NCBI GenBank assembly: GCA_015501595.1
Contig: JADNRX010000355.1
Location: forward strand, 1 to 55,657
Direction: 5' to 3'
Length of the DNA stretch: 55,657 nt
Source: Hymenopellis radicata
Taxonomy: Eukaryota > Basidiomycota > Agaricomycetes > Agaricales > Physalacriaceae
Both the position numbers and the translations under genes were made by a program. Within the stretch, counting starts at the first letter, position 1. The number at the start of each line of letters is the position of its first letter. Below are positions 1 through 11,758 of the stretch, in pieces. A model generated the notes under the pieces. That model was given only the letters and a program-made list of their open reading frames with translations, ran no database searches and was not told the origin of the DNA.

Positions 1-61
1 GGTCACAGGTTACACCCTGTGAACCTATGGTCGAAATACTACAGTATTGGCAAACCATAGG
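1..61. repeat. Two adjacent stem-loop palindromes
   Basis: Bases 1-25 hold an inverted repeat (CACAGG...CCTGTG with flanking GGT/AACC), and bases 24-61 hold a longer one (CCTATGGT...ACCATAGG enclosing AATACT...AGTATT). Both could form hairpins in DNA or RNA. Their role is unknown. They lie at the edge of the window, so a larger structure may be cut off. Confidence 0.5.
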
Positions 62-1236
62 AAGGTGACGATGCCAGCAAGCGTAATCCGTTTCCGAATG
101 GGTTGTGTGCTCTCAACTAGATAAGATGCTGATCTGCCAAGAAGAAGAAATTGTCCGAAAGGTCACTCACTTATATAATATAATGCAACAAAACAAGATG
201 CTGGTGTGAATGCCGTGACAGAAGGCCAGGAGAATGACAGGATGTAACTGTGTAGACATGATAGACTGAACATCGGCTACGGTCCATCCGTAGTCCTCCC
301 AAGGTGGCGACATGGTGGGTTTTGGTTTGCTGACTGGTGCGGCCGTCTGCCTGTATATATATACTACGAAGAAGATGAAGGGTTGACTGATCCTGTGCTG
401 ATCTGAGTGAAGCGATGATAAATTACAAGATTCATACAGTCGTAATCATCTTCCGGCAATAATCATATCAGATCACCAGGTCTACAAACAAATTCAGCAA
501 CATCGAAGCTGATCGGATGCGAAAGCATACCTATGCAACTGGGACCAAATGTTGTTGGATACGGCGTTCTCATCCTGATGTAACAGAGAACAAGAAGGAC
601 AGCGAAAAGTTCCACTGTACACTCACAACACATCCCCCCTTCGTTGTCGTGTAATGGACTGTTTGTGTACGGGAGACTAGCGAAAAGTGGAGAGCAGTGG
701 ATGGCGTACTCACTGGGCATCAGCGACGACCATCTTGATCTGCGGGATGTTCACTGATATGATTCGAGGAGACGGTCGCGACGAGGGCCTATCGCACCTC
801 ATGTCCTATGTCGCATGAGAATTCTCACTGGCAGCATATACAACGGAGAAGACGGACCTATGCGACTTGACACAAATGTTGTCAGGTGGTAAGACGACAT
901 ACATCGTGATCTAACGGGAGAAGAAGCGTTCAAAATAGATGGTGGCCGGACGGGATGATGCTAGAAATGTCCCTCGCTCAAGGCGTCAATTCCTCCATCT
1001 TTCCTGACTATGACAGCTGAGTTTGCTCCCCAACGAAAACATTACTAGTCTCCGTGTCGTGTTTGGTATGATGTTGGTCATTGACAAAAAGTAAACCCGG
1101 GGATGTCGTCGATCTTTGCTCTTACCATCCTGCGATGTGTGTAGAGGCGCATACGCAGTCGGGAGTCTGAGTCGTAAGTACCTCTTCGCTTTCATGCAGC
1201 TCCCTGCTTACAGTCCATAGAGCCAGCGAGAATCTA
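62..1236. other. No assignable gene
   Basis: No recognisable protein family was found on either strand. Short minus-strand stretches flanked by plausible splice sites exist around 500-1,195, for example a GTGAGT donor just below position 710, so a small intron-rich minus-strand gene is possible. I cannot assemble a convincing product from them. Confidence 0.4.
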
Positions 1237-1900
1237 TCAGTCGAGGATTGCGTCGAGGCCGATGAACTTGTTCATCAGATTGAAGGAGAAACAGATGGTT
1301 TGGTCCAGGTACGTGTCTTGCTCGGATTCGGGTACAGAGCTGATTCGTAGAAAGGACAACACCCATACTTAGCATGCCGATAAGCGCGACAAGCAGAGAA
1401 GCACACTACGTGACTTTGTGAACGCAGCCCAAGATGTCGATCACATCCACCCAAAGGGGCAGTTCGCCCTCCTCCCGCCATCATCGTCGCCTCCAACTCG
1501 AAAAAGTGACGCGTTCGACGGGTACCCAATTGTCCAACTACTTGACTTACGACTTCTCATCTCGCGAAAGACGGTGGCTTGTTCAAACTTGGGCGGCGTG
1601 GATGCCCTCGCCGGGCAGGCTTGCCACAAGTGCATCAATTTCTTCGATTTGGGGCTCCCATTTTCAGGGTCCTAGGGTGAATGATTGATTGATCCTGTTA
1701 CTGCCTGGTATTGAACTTGTTTTCTTGGAATAGCATCACGACGTTCCGCGGCGGGTTGGCTATCTCCTTCACAATCGCGTCTGGAATCGACTGTCTTCCC
1801 TAGAACCAGAGGCTCTTGCACCCACCGATGCGTGTCGGCGCGACCAAGGGGAGGGGCCCCGTACGTTTTCAGGATCTGACGTCGTTCTGACTGGCGGTTT
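1237..1900 (-). CDS. Possible AhpD/carboxymuconolactone-decarboxylase-like protein, partial model
   Basis: The last exon (about 1,237-1,347) reads YLDQTICFSFNLMNKFIGLD near its C-terminus. This resembles the FN-x-x-NR helix that ends fungal AhpD/CMD-like proteins. Upstream minus-strand pieces (IPDAIVKEIANPPRNVVMLF near 1,750; EEIDALVASLPGEGIHAAQ near 1,630; LDNWVPVERVTFFELEATMM near 1,520) look coding and are separated by candidate short introns. I could not join every exon in frame and found no certain start codon. The CMD catalytic EXXXCXXC/H motif is not visible in the pieces read. It may be a degenerate copy; the family call is weak. Confidence 0.35.
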
Positions 1901-2065
1901 CTGTACGAGGAAAATATCTAACCTGGTGTTGAATTTAGGCACTTCCGTACGTTGAAATTATCCCGCATATATGGCATTTTGTGACCACTTCTCTTGATCG
2001 TCAACGTCTCGAACTAAATTGTTGCTGTAATTGATCGCCAACCTGGCCCTACAGAATGATGTCGT

Positions 2066-4317
2066 TTACCGTAGATGCGCTCCCCATTTACCGTCCTCAA
2101 ATGGAAACGGTCCGCCACATTCTTCCTCATTCCACTCATTCTTGGCCTTTTTCAGTTCTTCCATCGCCGTTTCATACTGTTCCTTATCCACCCTTCCATC
2201 ATCTGTGCAATCTAGGGTGGCGGAAATAAGTCCGCGCCCAGATATTTACCTGTAAATTACCAGCGGCCCTCCGGAGGGCATGTAATTTACCTATTTACCA
2301 GGTAATTTACCTCACGTGTCGGGTGTCACGTGATGCTTTTCGGTGGCGCAAATTCTTCCCAACAGCCCTCAATTTTTTCAGGGAAATGCTCTCAATATAG
2401 TTCTCTGAGTCGTCCTGGCCCTCTGGCAGCTTTAGACATTTAATGCTGCCTCCCTTGACTGGCCAAGCATGTGTTGACCTTGAACGATGTCCGGAAATGG
2501 GTTGGTGGCAGGTGCACGTGACAGGTAAATTACTTACCACCCCAAATCTGACCTTCGGCCGGCCATGTAATTTACCATGTAAATTACTGTAATTTACACG
2601 TAAATAAGTGTTTTGGTAAAAAACCTACACTTATTTCCGCCACCCTAGTGCAATCCAGCCGGTTCCTCAACAGCTGCAGCCTGGCTTCGTAGATTCGGCT
2701 TTGCTTCATCTCCCTTCTGTATGCTTCACGTTCTTGCTCGGTAAATGAAAAGGGTACAGGTCCCAACAAGTGCACTGCATCTCCCCAAAGTTGCTCGATA
2801 CCCATGAGCAAGTAACGAAGGTCAAGTGGGCCATCCGCGCACGCGCGCAGAACGCCTTGAAAGAGCGGGCGGAAAAGCTCGGAAAAGAATTCATTGGACA
2901 ATGTCACGTTCCACTCGGGAACTCCTCGAGTCAGGGCTTTGACGAAGGCTGTTTAGCGGTGCGCCCTTCTGCATTCTGCCTCAGTGACTACTTGCTGTTC
3001 AGGAGACAGCTCGATATCAGGCAACGGCGAGACCACGTTCCCGTTAATGCTGATCCAAGGGGTTCCATCTGGGTAGACGATTGTTGGCTCAAAAGCAACA
3101 ACATGGGGAATACGCGCTTGGAAGGGGAAGGGAAGAATAGAGGTGCCCTGCCAGTCAATGACGACCGGCTTAGCCAAGCGCGACTCGATGTTATCTTCGG
3201 TTCGGGGAGGAACAATGAGGTTGTTGGCTCGAAGGTCTGGATGAACGATGTTGCCGTGCGTACTCCAGCCCGGATGCTTCATAGTTGAGAAGACCACGTC
3301 AATACGTCGCGCCATAGCCTCCACCTTGCTGAGGAGACGTTCAATTTCGTCTAGGTCCTCTATTTTGGATCGCGTGAAGCAAAGACTTGAAGGGTCTTCA
3401 CGATGACGCTGGACGGCTCGACGTTCGAGTGCAATTGCAGAACGGATACATTCCTCGATGTTGTCCCAAGGGCCTCTGTTGAATCCCGGCTCGTCATGGA
3501 AAGGACGCCACCACAACAGGTTGGCGATGGGACCAACAGTTGATGAGGCCTCAAAGTCGGAGAATCTGCGGGCGAAAGCCTCCGGCAACAAGGGTGCTTG
3601 GGGCTGGGAAGGAAAGTCCTCGCGAAAATACAGGCCACCAAGACGCGCGTACGGTAGGTAGGCTGCTCCCGCCATGATATTGCATACGGCCCGTACCATC
3701 TTCCTGACTGGTTCTCCGCGAGTCTCCGGGAGCGTCCATTCGTGATGGAGCGGTACACCGGCAATGTCCTCGAGGATAATGTAAGGCGAGCTGACGGGGT
3801 TCGTCGCATCCTTGGCCCAAGCGAGCACTTTGGGTACGCGAAGTTTGACAACATTGCGCATCGCATGAAGGGTAGCCACTTCGCTCGCTGTAGCCCAGGA
3901 CACCCCGGAGCCAAACATGCGAGTAGATGGAATACGTGCTATGGCAGTCTGGTCATTATTGAAGGTTAATCGAAACACTTTATTGAAGGAGCCTGAAGAA
4001 TTGGTAGTAATGAGTAACTTGAATCCAAGGGATCATTAAGTCTCTTAACCTTCAGCAATCTTTATCATTTCTGTACAACCTGTCGCGCCAACCGAAACAC
4101 AAGCCGAGGATATGAGTTCCTGTACGTTGTAGTCAACATGACGAAGAGCACGTTCTGGCACCAGTAAGTGTGAGGGGGTTCCAAAAACGAAAGACGGCTC
4201 ACGTTCGCGGTCGTTGAAGAGCCAACGGGAGGTTGAATTATCGTAGAGTTCAAGCTTAGTTGGCATAATTTTCGGCATGACGAATCGACGCGCTGTGCAT
4301 CTGGCCAAGGTGCTCAT
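2066..4317 (-). pseudogene. APH/choline-kinase-type phosphotransferase, broken by a stop and a MITE
   Basis: The exons read as a fungal aminoglycoside-phosphotransferase-fold (protein-kinase-like) protein. Exon 1 starts with MSTLARCTARRF; an intron removes the segment near 4,150-4,200; the text then runs IKIAEG|SFNKVFRLTF across a second intron (about 3,992-4,052). The main exon carries IILEDIAG, the catalytic-loop-like HPDLRANNLIV and the metal-binding region VVIDWQG. Two lesions break it. An in-frame TAA at 2,953-2,955 falls between RRAHR and TAFVKALTRG with no splice signal to remove it. A transposable element at 2,212-2,648 splits the C-terminus between LDCT and DDGRVDKEQYE. The conserved ending GGPFPFEDGKWGAHLR lies intact beyond the element at about 2,066-2,115. 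Removing both lesions gives one continuous frame, so inactivation looks recent. Confidence 0.8.
2212..2648. mobile_element. 437-bp MITE with 20-bp perfect TIRs
   Basis: The ends are a perfect 20-bp inverted repeat, CTAGGGTGGCGGAAATAAGT, at 2,212-2,231 and its complement at 2,629-2,648. They are flanked by the 6-bp direct repeat TGCAAT (2,206-2,211 and 2,649-2,654), which fits a target-site duplication. The interior has no meaningful ORF. It carries many GTAAATTAC/GTAATTTAC motifs in both orientations, a usual look for subterminal repeats of a non-autonomous DNA transposon. Superfamily is not assigned. Confidence 0.85.
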
Positions 4318-5041
4318 GGCAGTGTAAAGGAAAGAAGGTTATGCGGGACACACTCGTTCAGAAGCTGATCGTCGCCGGCCCACAGGGAGCCTGGCAATAG
4401 CACAGTTTGGTCAATCAAGGGGTTCCGTATTGACCATGACATTGACGCGCGCGTTTTCGAGAAAGAGCAGCAATGCCAACCACGTCCAGCTAACCAAGGG
4501 CAGCGGGATCAGCACCCTTGAGAAACTGGCCCCACAGTTAGTATTCACATGAGAAACGATATCTCATGGTTGTACTTAGCCTGTTGAAGCAGGTGGCACT
4601 ATCGAGATCAGTGAAACTCTGTCTAAAGAGGTTAAAGAAGCGACGGACGAAGACGTTGTGTGAGAAATACTTGCACGTATCTGACTTACCGTGTTGTCGA
4701 GTCAGTCCGCCGGCTGCCGGTCCTCGAGCTTTACCTTTGCCAATGCGCGACCGCATGTCTTCCGTATACCCTCAACGTCCTATCTAAACGTGGTTTAGAT
4801 TATTTTGGCTGCTCAACGCATCTCTGCGCCACAATAAGGTTACTTGTGTATCAGCATGACGGGCGTCGAAAGGATGAGATTAGACTGATTGTACACACTC
4901 AGTTCACAAGATGAAGGTCAATCTGTACCATTGATGAAACTGAAGACATTGACAAATAATAATTTTAAAGCAAACGTGGGAGAAAAGAAACAAGATGAAC
5001 CTCAATGACGAGTGCACTAATCCAAGGCCTAGATGTCAAGC
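4318..5041. other. Intergenic, no gene seen
   Basis: This holds the 5' flank of the APH-like pseudogene and the 3' flank of the trypsin-like gene. The short ORFs on both strands show no recognisable motif. Confidence 0.5.
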
Positions 5042-6855
5042 CTAGACGACGACGTCGGGGTGCGCATCGGGGAACCCGTTGGCCTTGATACGCTTGAGGA
5101 GCCACCAGAACGGCGTGGCATAGGTAATATCGGGGGACTCGCTCTTACCAGAACCACCAGTAAGCATGCCACCGATACGTCCACGGACGTCGACGATTAC
5201 TGCGCCCGAATCACCAGGTTCTGAAAAACCGTCCGACCCGTGGCCATAGTTGATTATTGCCCACTCCATGGAGGTCTGGTGGATGGACATGTCGTGATAG
5301 TAGTCGCGAACGATGGAGAAGACGCCGTTCGCGCGGCCGATGGTGATGCCAGTGGCATTGCCGCTCTTGATGACCAACAAGCACGGTTTGCCGTCCGAGT
5401 CCCACATGTCGGGGTCGCGCATCAAGTCGTCGGTGACGGTGCCCACAAGCGGAAGCAGACCATCTTCGGGATATTCGAACTTCCAGTCGGCGCCGCGGGC
5501 GAAACATTTCCTCTCCAACTCACAGAATCTCAGAATTGTTCCTAGATATAAATGTTAGTAGGCGGTCTCAGTCAGATAGTCAAAACACACCGAGATACAT
5601 CTTATTGCCCTGGAAGCCGTCACCGAGCTTAGCCCGGTCAACCTGGAAAACACCCCAATCCTCCGTGAAATGTTGCTCGCCGACGCCAAGACGGATGGCT
5701 GGGGAGCGGAGGATGTAGCCAAGGACACGGTTATAGAGTTTCCACCAGTCCTTCTTGACCTGATCAAGGAACACTACAAGTGCCGGGATCGCCTTCTCCG
5801 CTTCGTCCACCAGTGCCTGTGTGTGAATCCGGGATTCCATAGCATCCTCACTGTCAACGATGTTGGTGCCCTTCTCCCTCTCCTCAAACCATTCAATCTG
5901 CCTCCTCCAATACTTGATGTTGGAGTGGTGTGTTCCAATCTTGGATTTAATGGAGTTGACGAGGTTGGTAAAGGCTCCCTTGCCAAGCAGAAGAACTTCT
6001 TTGGGAGGCCGACTGGGGTGGCAAACATAGTCGACGTTGGCTTCCTTGGATCCAATGAGCACGTGACGGCACGAAAGGCCCAAAAGCCTATCGCTGCCAC
6101 CACCTTCGGCGAGGTAGAGGGCCATCGTCCCCTGAGCATTGGGCGTGGACTTGGTAGAGATGCGGAGGCCAAGGGCGGGAGTGATTGGACTAACAACATC
6201 AACAAGTGGGTGAAAGTCATAGACGGGTTCGAGAAGCTGTGGACCGACCTCGCGCGTGTAGAAGGACTCGCGGAAGTCGACGTCGACGTCGGTAATGTGG
6301 TAGTCCTTGAGCAAGGCTAGCACATCCTGAGCCGCGTCGTGGGCAGCCGTAGGGGAGGTGGACTCGGGGAAGACGCCAATCCAGATGGTGACACGCCCGA
6401 CGGCTTGCAGAGCCTTGCGCGAGTCTTCATCCAAGGACCCCTCTACATCCTGATTCTCGACCATCTCGAAACGAACAACATCTATCGTAGTAAATCGGAC
6501 CTAGAAACCCCAATTAACACACTCCACGATATGATGGATATTAACTAACCGTGTGAGCATCCATAACCTCGACAACCTTCCAGCCCAACTCATGGTTCCA
6601 GACCCTCGTAATCGGATGGGTGAAGACTTCGCGCAGCTCCTTCTTAAGGGGACGGGTCCAAGGTCCGCGAGGTAGGGACCACGGCTCCTTACCAGTGCGG
6701 TAAAGTAAGGTAGGCTCAGAATGTAGACCTGCATAGTAGCACATGCCCTCCGTCTCAGAGACAGCATGCGGATCAGGAGTGTAGGAAGGAGAACTGGACG
6801 CGGCGTAGAAGGTTGACTTGGACGCGGCGGTGAACGAAAAGGTAAGATCATCCAT
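5042..6855 (-). CDS. Trypsin-like serine protease fold protein of basidiomycetes
   Basis: Three exons join cleanly: 6,855-6,550, 6,500-5,591 and 5,541-5,042, with introns of 49 nt each. The C-terminal half carries a trypsin-like core: LSCRHVLIG, with the histidine in the place of the catalytic His, and GFSEPGDSGAVIVD with the nucleophile motif GDSG. The aspartate of the triad could not be placed with certainty. The N-terminal part (ITRVWNHELGWKVVEVMDAH, then RVTIWIGVFP) matches a recurrent, uncharacterised Agaricomycete family as I remember it. No signal peptide is evident, so it may be cytosolic. The start is uncertain. I chose the first in-frame ATG at 6,855, but a good acceptor (branch point TGCTAAC, then TTCAG at about 6,922) lies just upstream, so a further 5' exon is likely. 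A TATA-like ACCTATAAAAACAG sits at about 7,030-7,043. Confidence 0.8.
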
Positions 6856-6921
6856 AGCGTCATCCCGCTCGTACGTCGCAGCAAGGGAAATGTAATCCTT
6901 GAGAACGTCGTCAGAAAGCAC

Positions 6922-8879
6922 TGAACGAAGAGAAGCAAAACGAGATGGTTAGCATGGGATAATCATAGAGAACCAAAGGGACAGACTGGTGTATGATTCA
7001 AAAGATAAAATGCTTGAGCAAGTTGACTGTTTTTATAGGTGAATGATTGTCTTCACATCCCTATAAAGTCGGGTTCCGAGACCATGTTCCGGGGCATCTT
7101 GTTGACGGTTCCAAACCTTTCAAACCACAGATCCAGAATTGATCTCTTCTATCCGTAGACGGGCCATACATTGTCGTAAGCGAGGAGTGATCGTCAGAGA
7201 CTCAGAGTCGGTGCACGTGTTGTTCGTTGTGGGTCCCTTTCCCGTTTCTTTGCTGTTTGGCCATTGAGCAGCTCTCCCTCTGCTATTATTCTATTCTCTG
7301 CGGTCCTTTGTATGCATTGGTTTTGCCCTGCTCTCCACTTTGACTTATCCCCGTAATGTGGTGGGTTGTATGAGCATAACTTTTCGGTGTCGTGTCCATC
7401 ATCATCGTTGCACAGCCTCCTTTCACATCCTATTATTGTTGCGACTTTGTCTAACGCGAGAGCCGAAACCATTGACCCACCATCTCAGCGGAGGGAGAGA
7501 GGGCGGAGCTGGGTGAGCGACGTCCGAACGACCGAGCGGGCGAAAGACGCGTCGGAAAGAGAAAAGAGGGCCAGTCGGTCTCAGCTCTCAACATCCACCA
7601 TCCCTCAGCTCCGGGCCGTCTTCCCTCCCTCCCGCAACGACGATTTTTCCATTCCATCACGGTCTCTATACGGAAACCGTGCTGCCCTTGCGCTCAGGTC
7701 GAAATTCACCCAGGCCGGCTGCCTCCTGAATGCACCGGGAGAGAAGGAAACAGATGGTGACTGAAATGGGCGTTCATAAACGCGTCTGAGTTCAGGGTGT
7801 CGATAACGGACAGCTTTGGCTATCACATTCTGGGGCGTGCGCATGCGCTTGTTGGGTGTTGGTGTTACATGGTAAGCTTGGGAGGGTAGCTCATTATGAT
7901 GATAGATCACGCAGACACTGTCTACGCCTGTCGAGACATCACCGACGACCGGTGTCTACTCCACTGCGTTCTTTTCGGGACGTGGATTCGGCCCCGCTCA
8001 TCGGATGTGCATGTTGTTGGCTTCTGGGCTCTACGTCGCAGGAAGCGGGAGGGCGGCACGACAGAGTCTGGCGTGGCAGTTCAGCACCGTGCGATTAGAT
8101 CTTCCCAAGAGCTGTTGGCCTAAGCGTGACGTTAACACGTTCTCCGTAGCCAACTTCAACCGAAATGGCGCGTGTGGGGATGGCTCATAATCGACTACCG
8201 TGTCCCCGAACTACATCAACACCACAACACTAACATAAGCTTTCAACGACACCCACCTTGCGTCGTATCCCCCTCGAACGGCCTCGATGACAGAATCCTT
8301 CCACCTACGTACCCTCGGAGTAGCCTTTCGCACGAGCAGCGATGTATTCCGCTGTCACGTCCTTATGCTCGACTCTTGCCGCTTCTTCTGACCAGCGATG
8401 TTCCCTTCTTGGAGTGCTATTGTCCGGTGGACTTGCTACGATGAGCGGTGAGGACGTGTGCGTTTAATCGTGTAAGTACATTGTGTCCAAGTTGTTTGCG
8501 GTAGTCTTCGTTCGTTGACAATCAAACGGGGCCTTCTATCGTCGTTTTTGAGAAGGCAAGTGGAGCGATAAGAAGAGCTCATCGTCATTTTTACATCAAG
8601 AGACATCGCTGGTAGCGGGGATGGAAAAGGCGATCAGAAAGTTCCGTTCAATGTGGCGCAAATGCTCCCCACCGTTTCCCGAACAACGAGAAAGATCTAG
8701 AGCCTATCGACAGGCCAGGATGCCGATCAAATGAGATCGGACATCTTGTAATTGCGAGTGCAAGCGACAGCCCAGGAGGAGAGAAACATGAATTTGGAAG
8801 ATACATGAACGTACAGATGTATGTGAAATGAATGCATGGGTATGATATTTAGTAGTTTACAAGGGTCGCCATCGTTTCC
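6922..8879. other. 2-kb stretch with no recognisable gene
   Basis: This contains the upstream region of the trypsin-like gene (TATA-like element near 7,035) and the 3' flank of the P450. The longest ORF (7,366-7,764, +) is arginine/serine-rich and low in complexity with no domain I recognise. It could hold a non-coding transcript or a fast-evolving gene. Confidence 0.5.
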
Positions 8880-10859
8880 TTATCGAACCTCGGCAATATT
8901 TGGCACTTGAAGGGTTCCAGTCGACTGCAAAAAGTGGTTGGTACGCGGACTCGAAGAAACAAGACGGACATACTTGACAGGCCCTCCCTCAGGCTTGTAC
9001 TCCGGTAGAACAGGATGCCCATTCTCAACGACAGGTTCGATATCAAACGCCGACAAGCACATAGCAAGTGTGATAAACAGGGAAGCATCTGCGAGTAGAC
9101 GCCCAGGACAGACTCTGTTTATACAGCGCAAGTCGATCAGGTACAGTCTCCGCGCTGGGGAGAAGAAAGCGCGTACCGTCTTCCAAATCCAAACACAGCG
9201 GTGCTAGGATCTTCCTCAGGTGTCGGTCCCATAAACCGCTCCGGACGGAATTCTTCAGGGTCCTTGTATACTTCAGGATCAAGACACATTTTCCTTCAAA
9301 GTTTAGCGTGAGTTGTGCACTGACACATGCTCCTCAGTTGCTTACCAGATGTTGAATGAAACGATACTGCCTTTAGGTATAAAGTATCCGTCGTGTACAT
9401 CGTCTTCTGTTGTACAGTGAGGTAAACCTGTCGGTACTGCGGGATGTACACGCAAGACCTCTTGAGGAACACGTCAGCCCAAGAAGAACGCGAATGTGGG
9501 ACTCTGCATACCTTTCAGCAAGGCATTGACGTAAGGTAAACTTTCACGGTCCTCAAAGCTTGGAAGTCGGTCGCGGCCTACCACATCATCAATCTCGGCT
9601 TGTGCTTTTTTCTGAATCGATGGATGAAGTGTCATGAGAAGGAAGAACATGTGAACGGTTATCGCCGTCTGAAAACTGTCAATGTGAGAAAGATCGGCCA
9701 CTAGGGCGACTCACAGTTTCACCACCACCTGATGGCGAAGTGAGAATAAAGATTAAGGGGAAAGCATGAGAACCTACCACCAAACATTGACCCGGCAGCA
9801 TGTTTGAGAGCATCTTCCTCTTCAGATGTCAACTTTTTCTTCAACCAATTCGCTGTGAACGATTCTTCGGCGGTTCCATTGGCCTGTTTTCAGCATGCAT
9901 GAATACAAGATCAGCCTTGGCATCTCAGTACGTACGAGTGCTTTTTTGACAAAATTGAAGGGGCTGTCCACCATCGCCGGGTACAGGGGACGCCAGAGCC
10001 TAGCCGTCTTCTGAAAACCAGCGCCGGGGACCCACTCCGGTACATGACGCACTGTTGTGTCGTCCATAAGTAAACGGACATGAGCACTGAGATAGGACGT
10101 ACGGAACGGCATTTGGTTTACCATGAACGCTCCAGGAGAACATCCCTTGTTGAAGGAAACCATTGCGTCGTTGCCGGCCTTGACGAACTCGTCATCGTTA
10201 TCCTTCACTTCGTATCCGTACGCCACACGGAGGATGATGGCACCGGCGTGACTGAAACGCGTAAGATAGAGGCTATTAGCGTATCTCAATAACGTACTGG
10301 AAGCAATGCTCGAAAAGTAGGTTTGGATAGCGCAAGCATAATTGAAGGAACTTGCGTGCATGGGTTTCTTCTTGCGGCCAGAAACGTTTCAGCGCGGACG
10401 GATTGCCCAACTCCTCGTGGAATGTCTTTCGGTACAGCTTGAAACGCGATCCATACGGTGTGAAGGCCATCGCGTTGTTCCAACCCATCAAATCGACCGC
10501 CATAGGCACATGCGGACGCGAAGAATATACGGCATTTCTCCTCTCCAGGATCTCATTGGCCTTTTTCACAGTATTGACACTGACTATGTGCGTGCCAAAC
10601 GCCGAGGCTGAGACGAGAGGACCTTTTTGAGCCGTCAGTTTTAATGGCAAAGTCCTGAACCTGATGAGATAGTACCGTAGGTGTCTGCCCATTGGCCATA
10701 GGTCTTCCAGTCGAACTTGGTTGGAAGATCGAAGAGGTTTCCCAACAAGGGCAGACCAGGCGGTCCTGGAGGTAGAGGGAACTTGGGACGTTTTGTCAGA
10801 TAACGTCCGACTATTAGCGCACCCAGCGCGAGCAAAGCAATTTCGATGATGGACAGCAT
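8880..10859 (-). CDS. Cytochrome P450 monooxygenase
   Basis: A membrane-anchored heme monooxygenase of the fungal CYP64/CYP620-like type that uses NADPH-P450 reductase. The N-terminus is a single hydrophobic helix (IIEIALLALGALIVG), then a proline hinge FPLPPGPPGLPLLG. The start at 10,859 places this helix at the N-terminus; an in-frame ATG at 10,922 would add 21 residues. After splicing, the I-helix reads AGSMFGGGGETTAITV, the ExxR helix EVLRVHP, the PERF-type region FRPERF, and the heme loop FGFGRRVCPGR with its thiolate cysteine. That cysteine loop is itself cut by an intron (about 9,128-9,188). I count about nine short introns, all with consistent phase, so the gene appears intact. Substrate cannot be deduced. 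The motifs needed for activity are all present. Confidence 0.93.
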
Positions 10860-11758
10860 GATGCTGTTGAAGACAGTGGACCAGAGGCGATTGATGGACA
10901 GCCGTCCTGAAATATGTCCCACTCAAGTCCCACTGAATGTGTGAGAGTCGCGTAACACACCAAATTCTGATCAGAAATTGAGGAAGACACATAACGGGGT
11001 TAACCCATAAGGATTGATTCTAATGTATCGCCATATGACAGGACAGGACGTTGGAAGCGAGATTGTATCAAGGGAAGTCGACGAGCTGGGAAGATACGGA
11101 ACGTCGTGCTCTCCAGGCAACTCCAAAGGCTAGAAGCGTCCTGAGCGCCTGCGAATCGTCAGCATCGAAAATGGGTAGTCGGGCGACAACGTACGGTTTT
11201 ACGAAAATCTGCGGAGCTGTCGTCCTGCATCGGTACACCTCCTGGGCCCTTTATGTGGCGTTTCCGTAAATTCCGACCCGGAAGGGACCGAATGTACGAA
11301 ACCAAAAACACTGCATCCCGTGGAACCTTATAATCGCCCTAAAACACACTCGCAGTACAACTTGCCAAAGGGAGACGTGGTCGTGGTAGAACAAGCATGA
11401 TCGAAGTGTCACGGCGTCGGACGGTACCTTTAAGTCACCGATGACCCAGACGGATCGCTCGGCGTTCTTCGACTCATGCATCGTTAAATTCAATCCCAAC
11501 ACGTCGATTGTTCACAAACACGTTACTATGTCAAGAATACACACACGGCTCGCTACATTCAGATCCACGGAGTACATCTATATATGCGCCTGAAAGGTTC
11601 CGCAGCCAGTGGTCGGCTCATCCTGACGACGTCTTCATATTCTTGTCCGTATACGTATCCTGTGAACGGAGATGAGTTCATGTGGTACCCGTCATCGAAT
11701 CCCCCACCGTCGTCTTGTTAATATGAATGGAGATGGCTTGATCTGTCTCGTACTGCAA
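10860..11758. other. Intergenic, no gene seen
   Basis: Promoter side of the P450 and 3' flank of the DUF6534 gene. No recognisable coding region was seen on either strand. Confidence 0.5.

Noticed and set aside
7366..7764. 132-residue plus-strand ORF
   Set aside because: Low-complexity Arg/Ser composition, no start context, no domain, no matching exons nearby.
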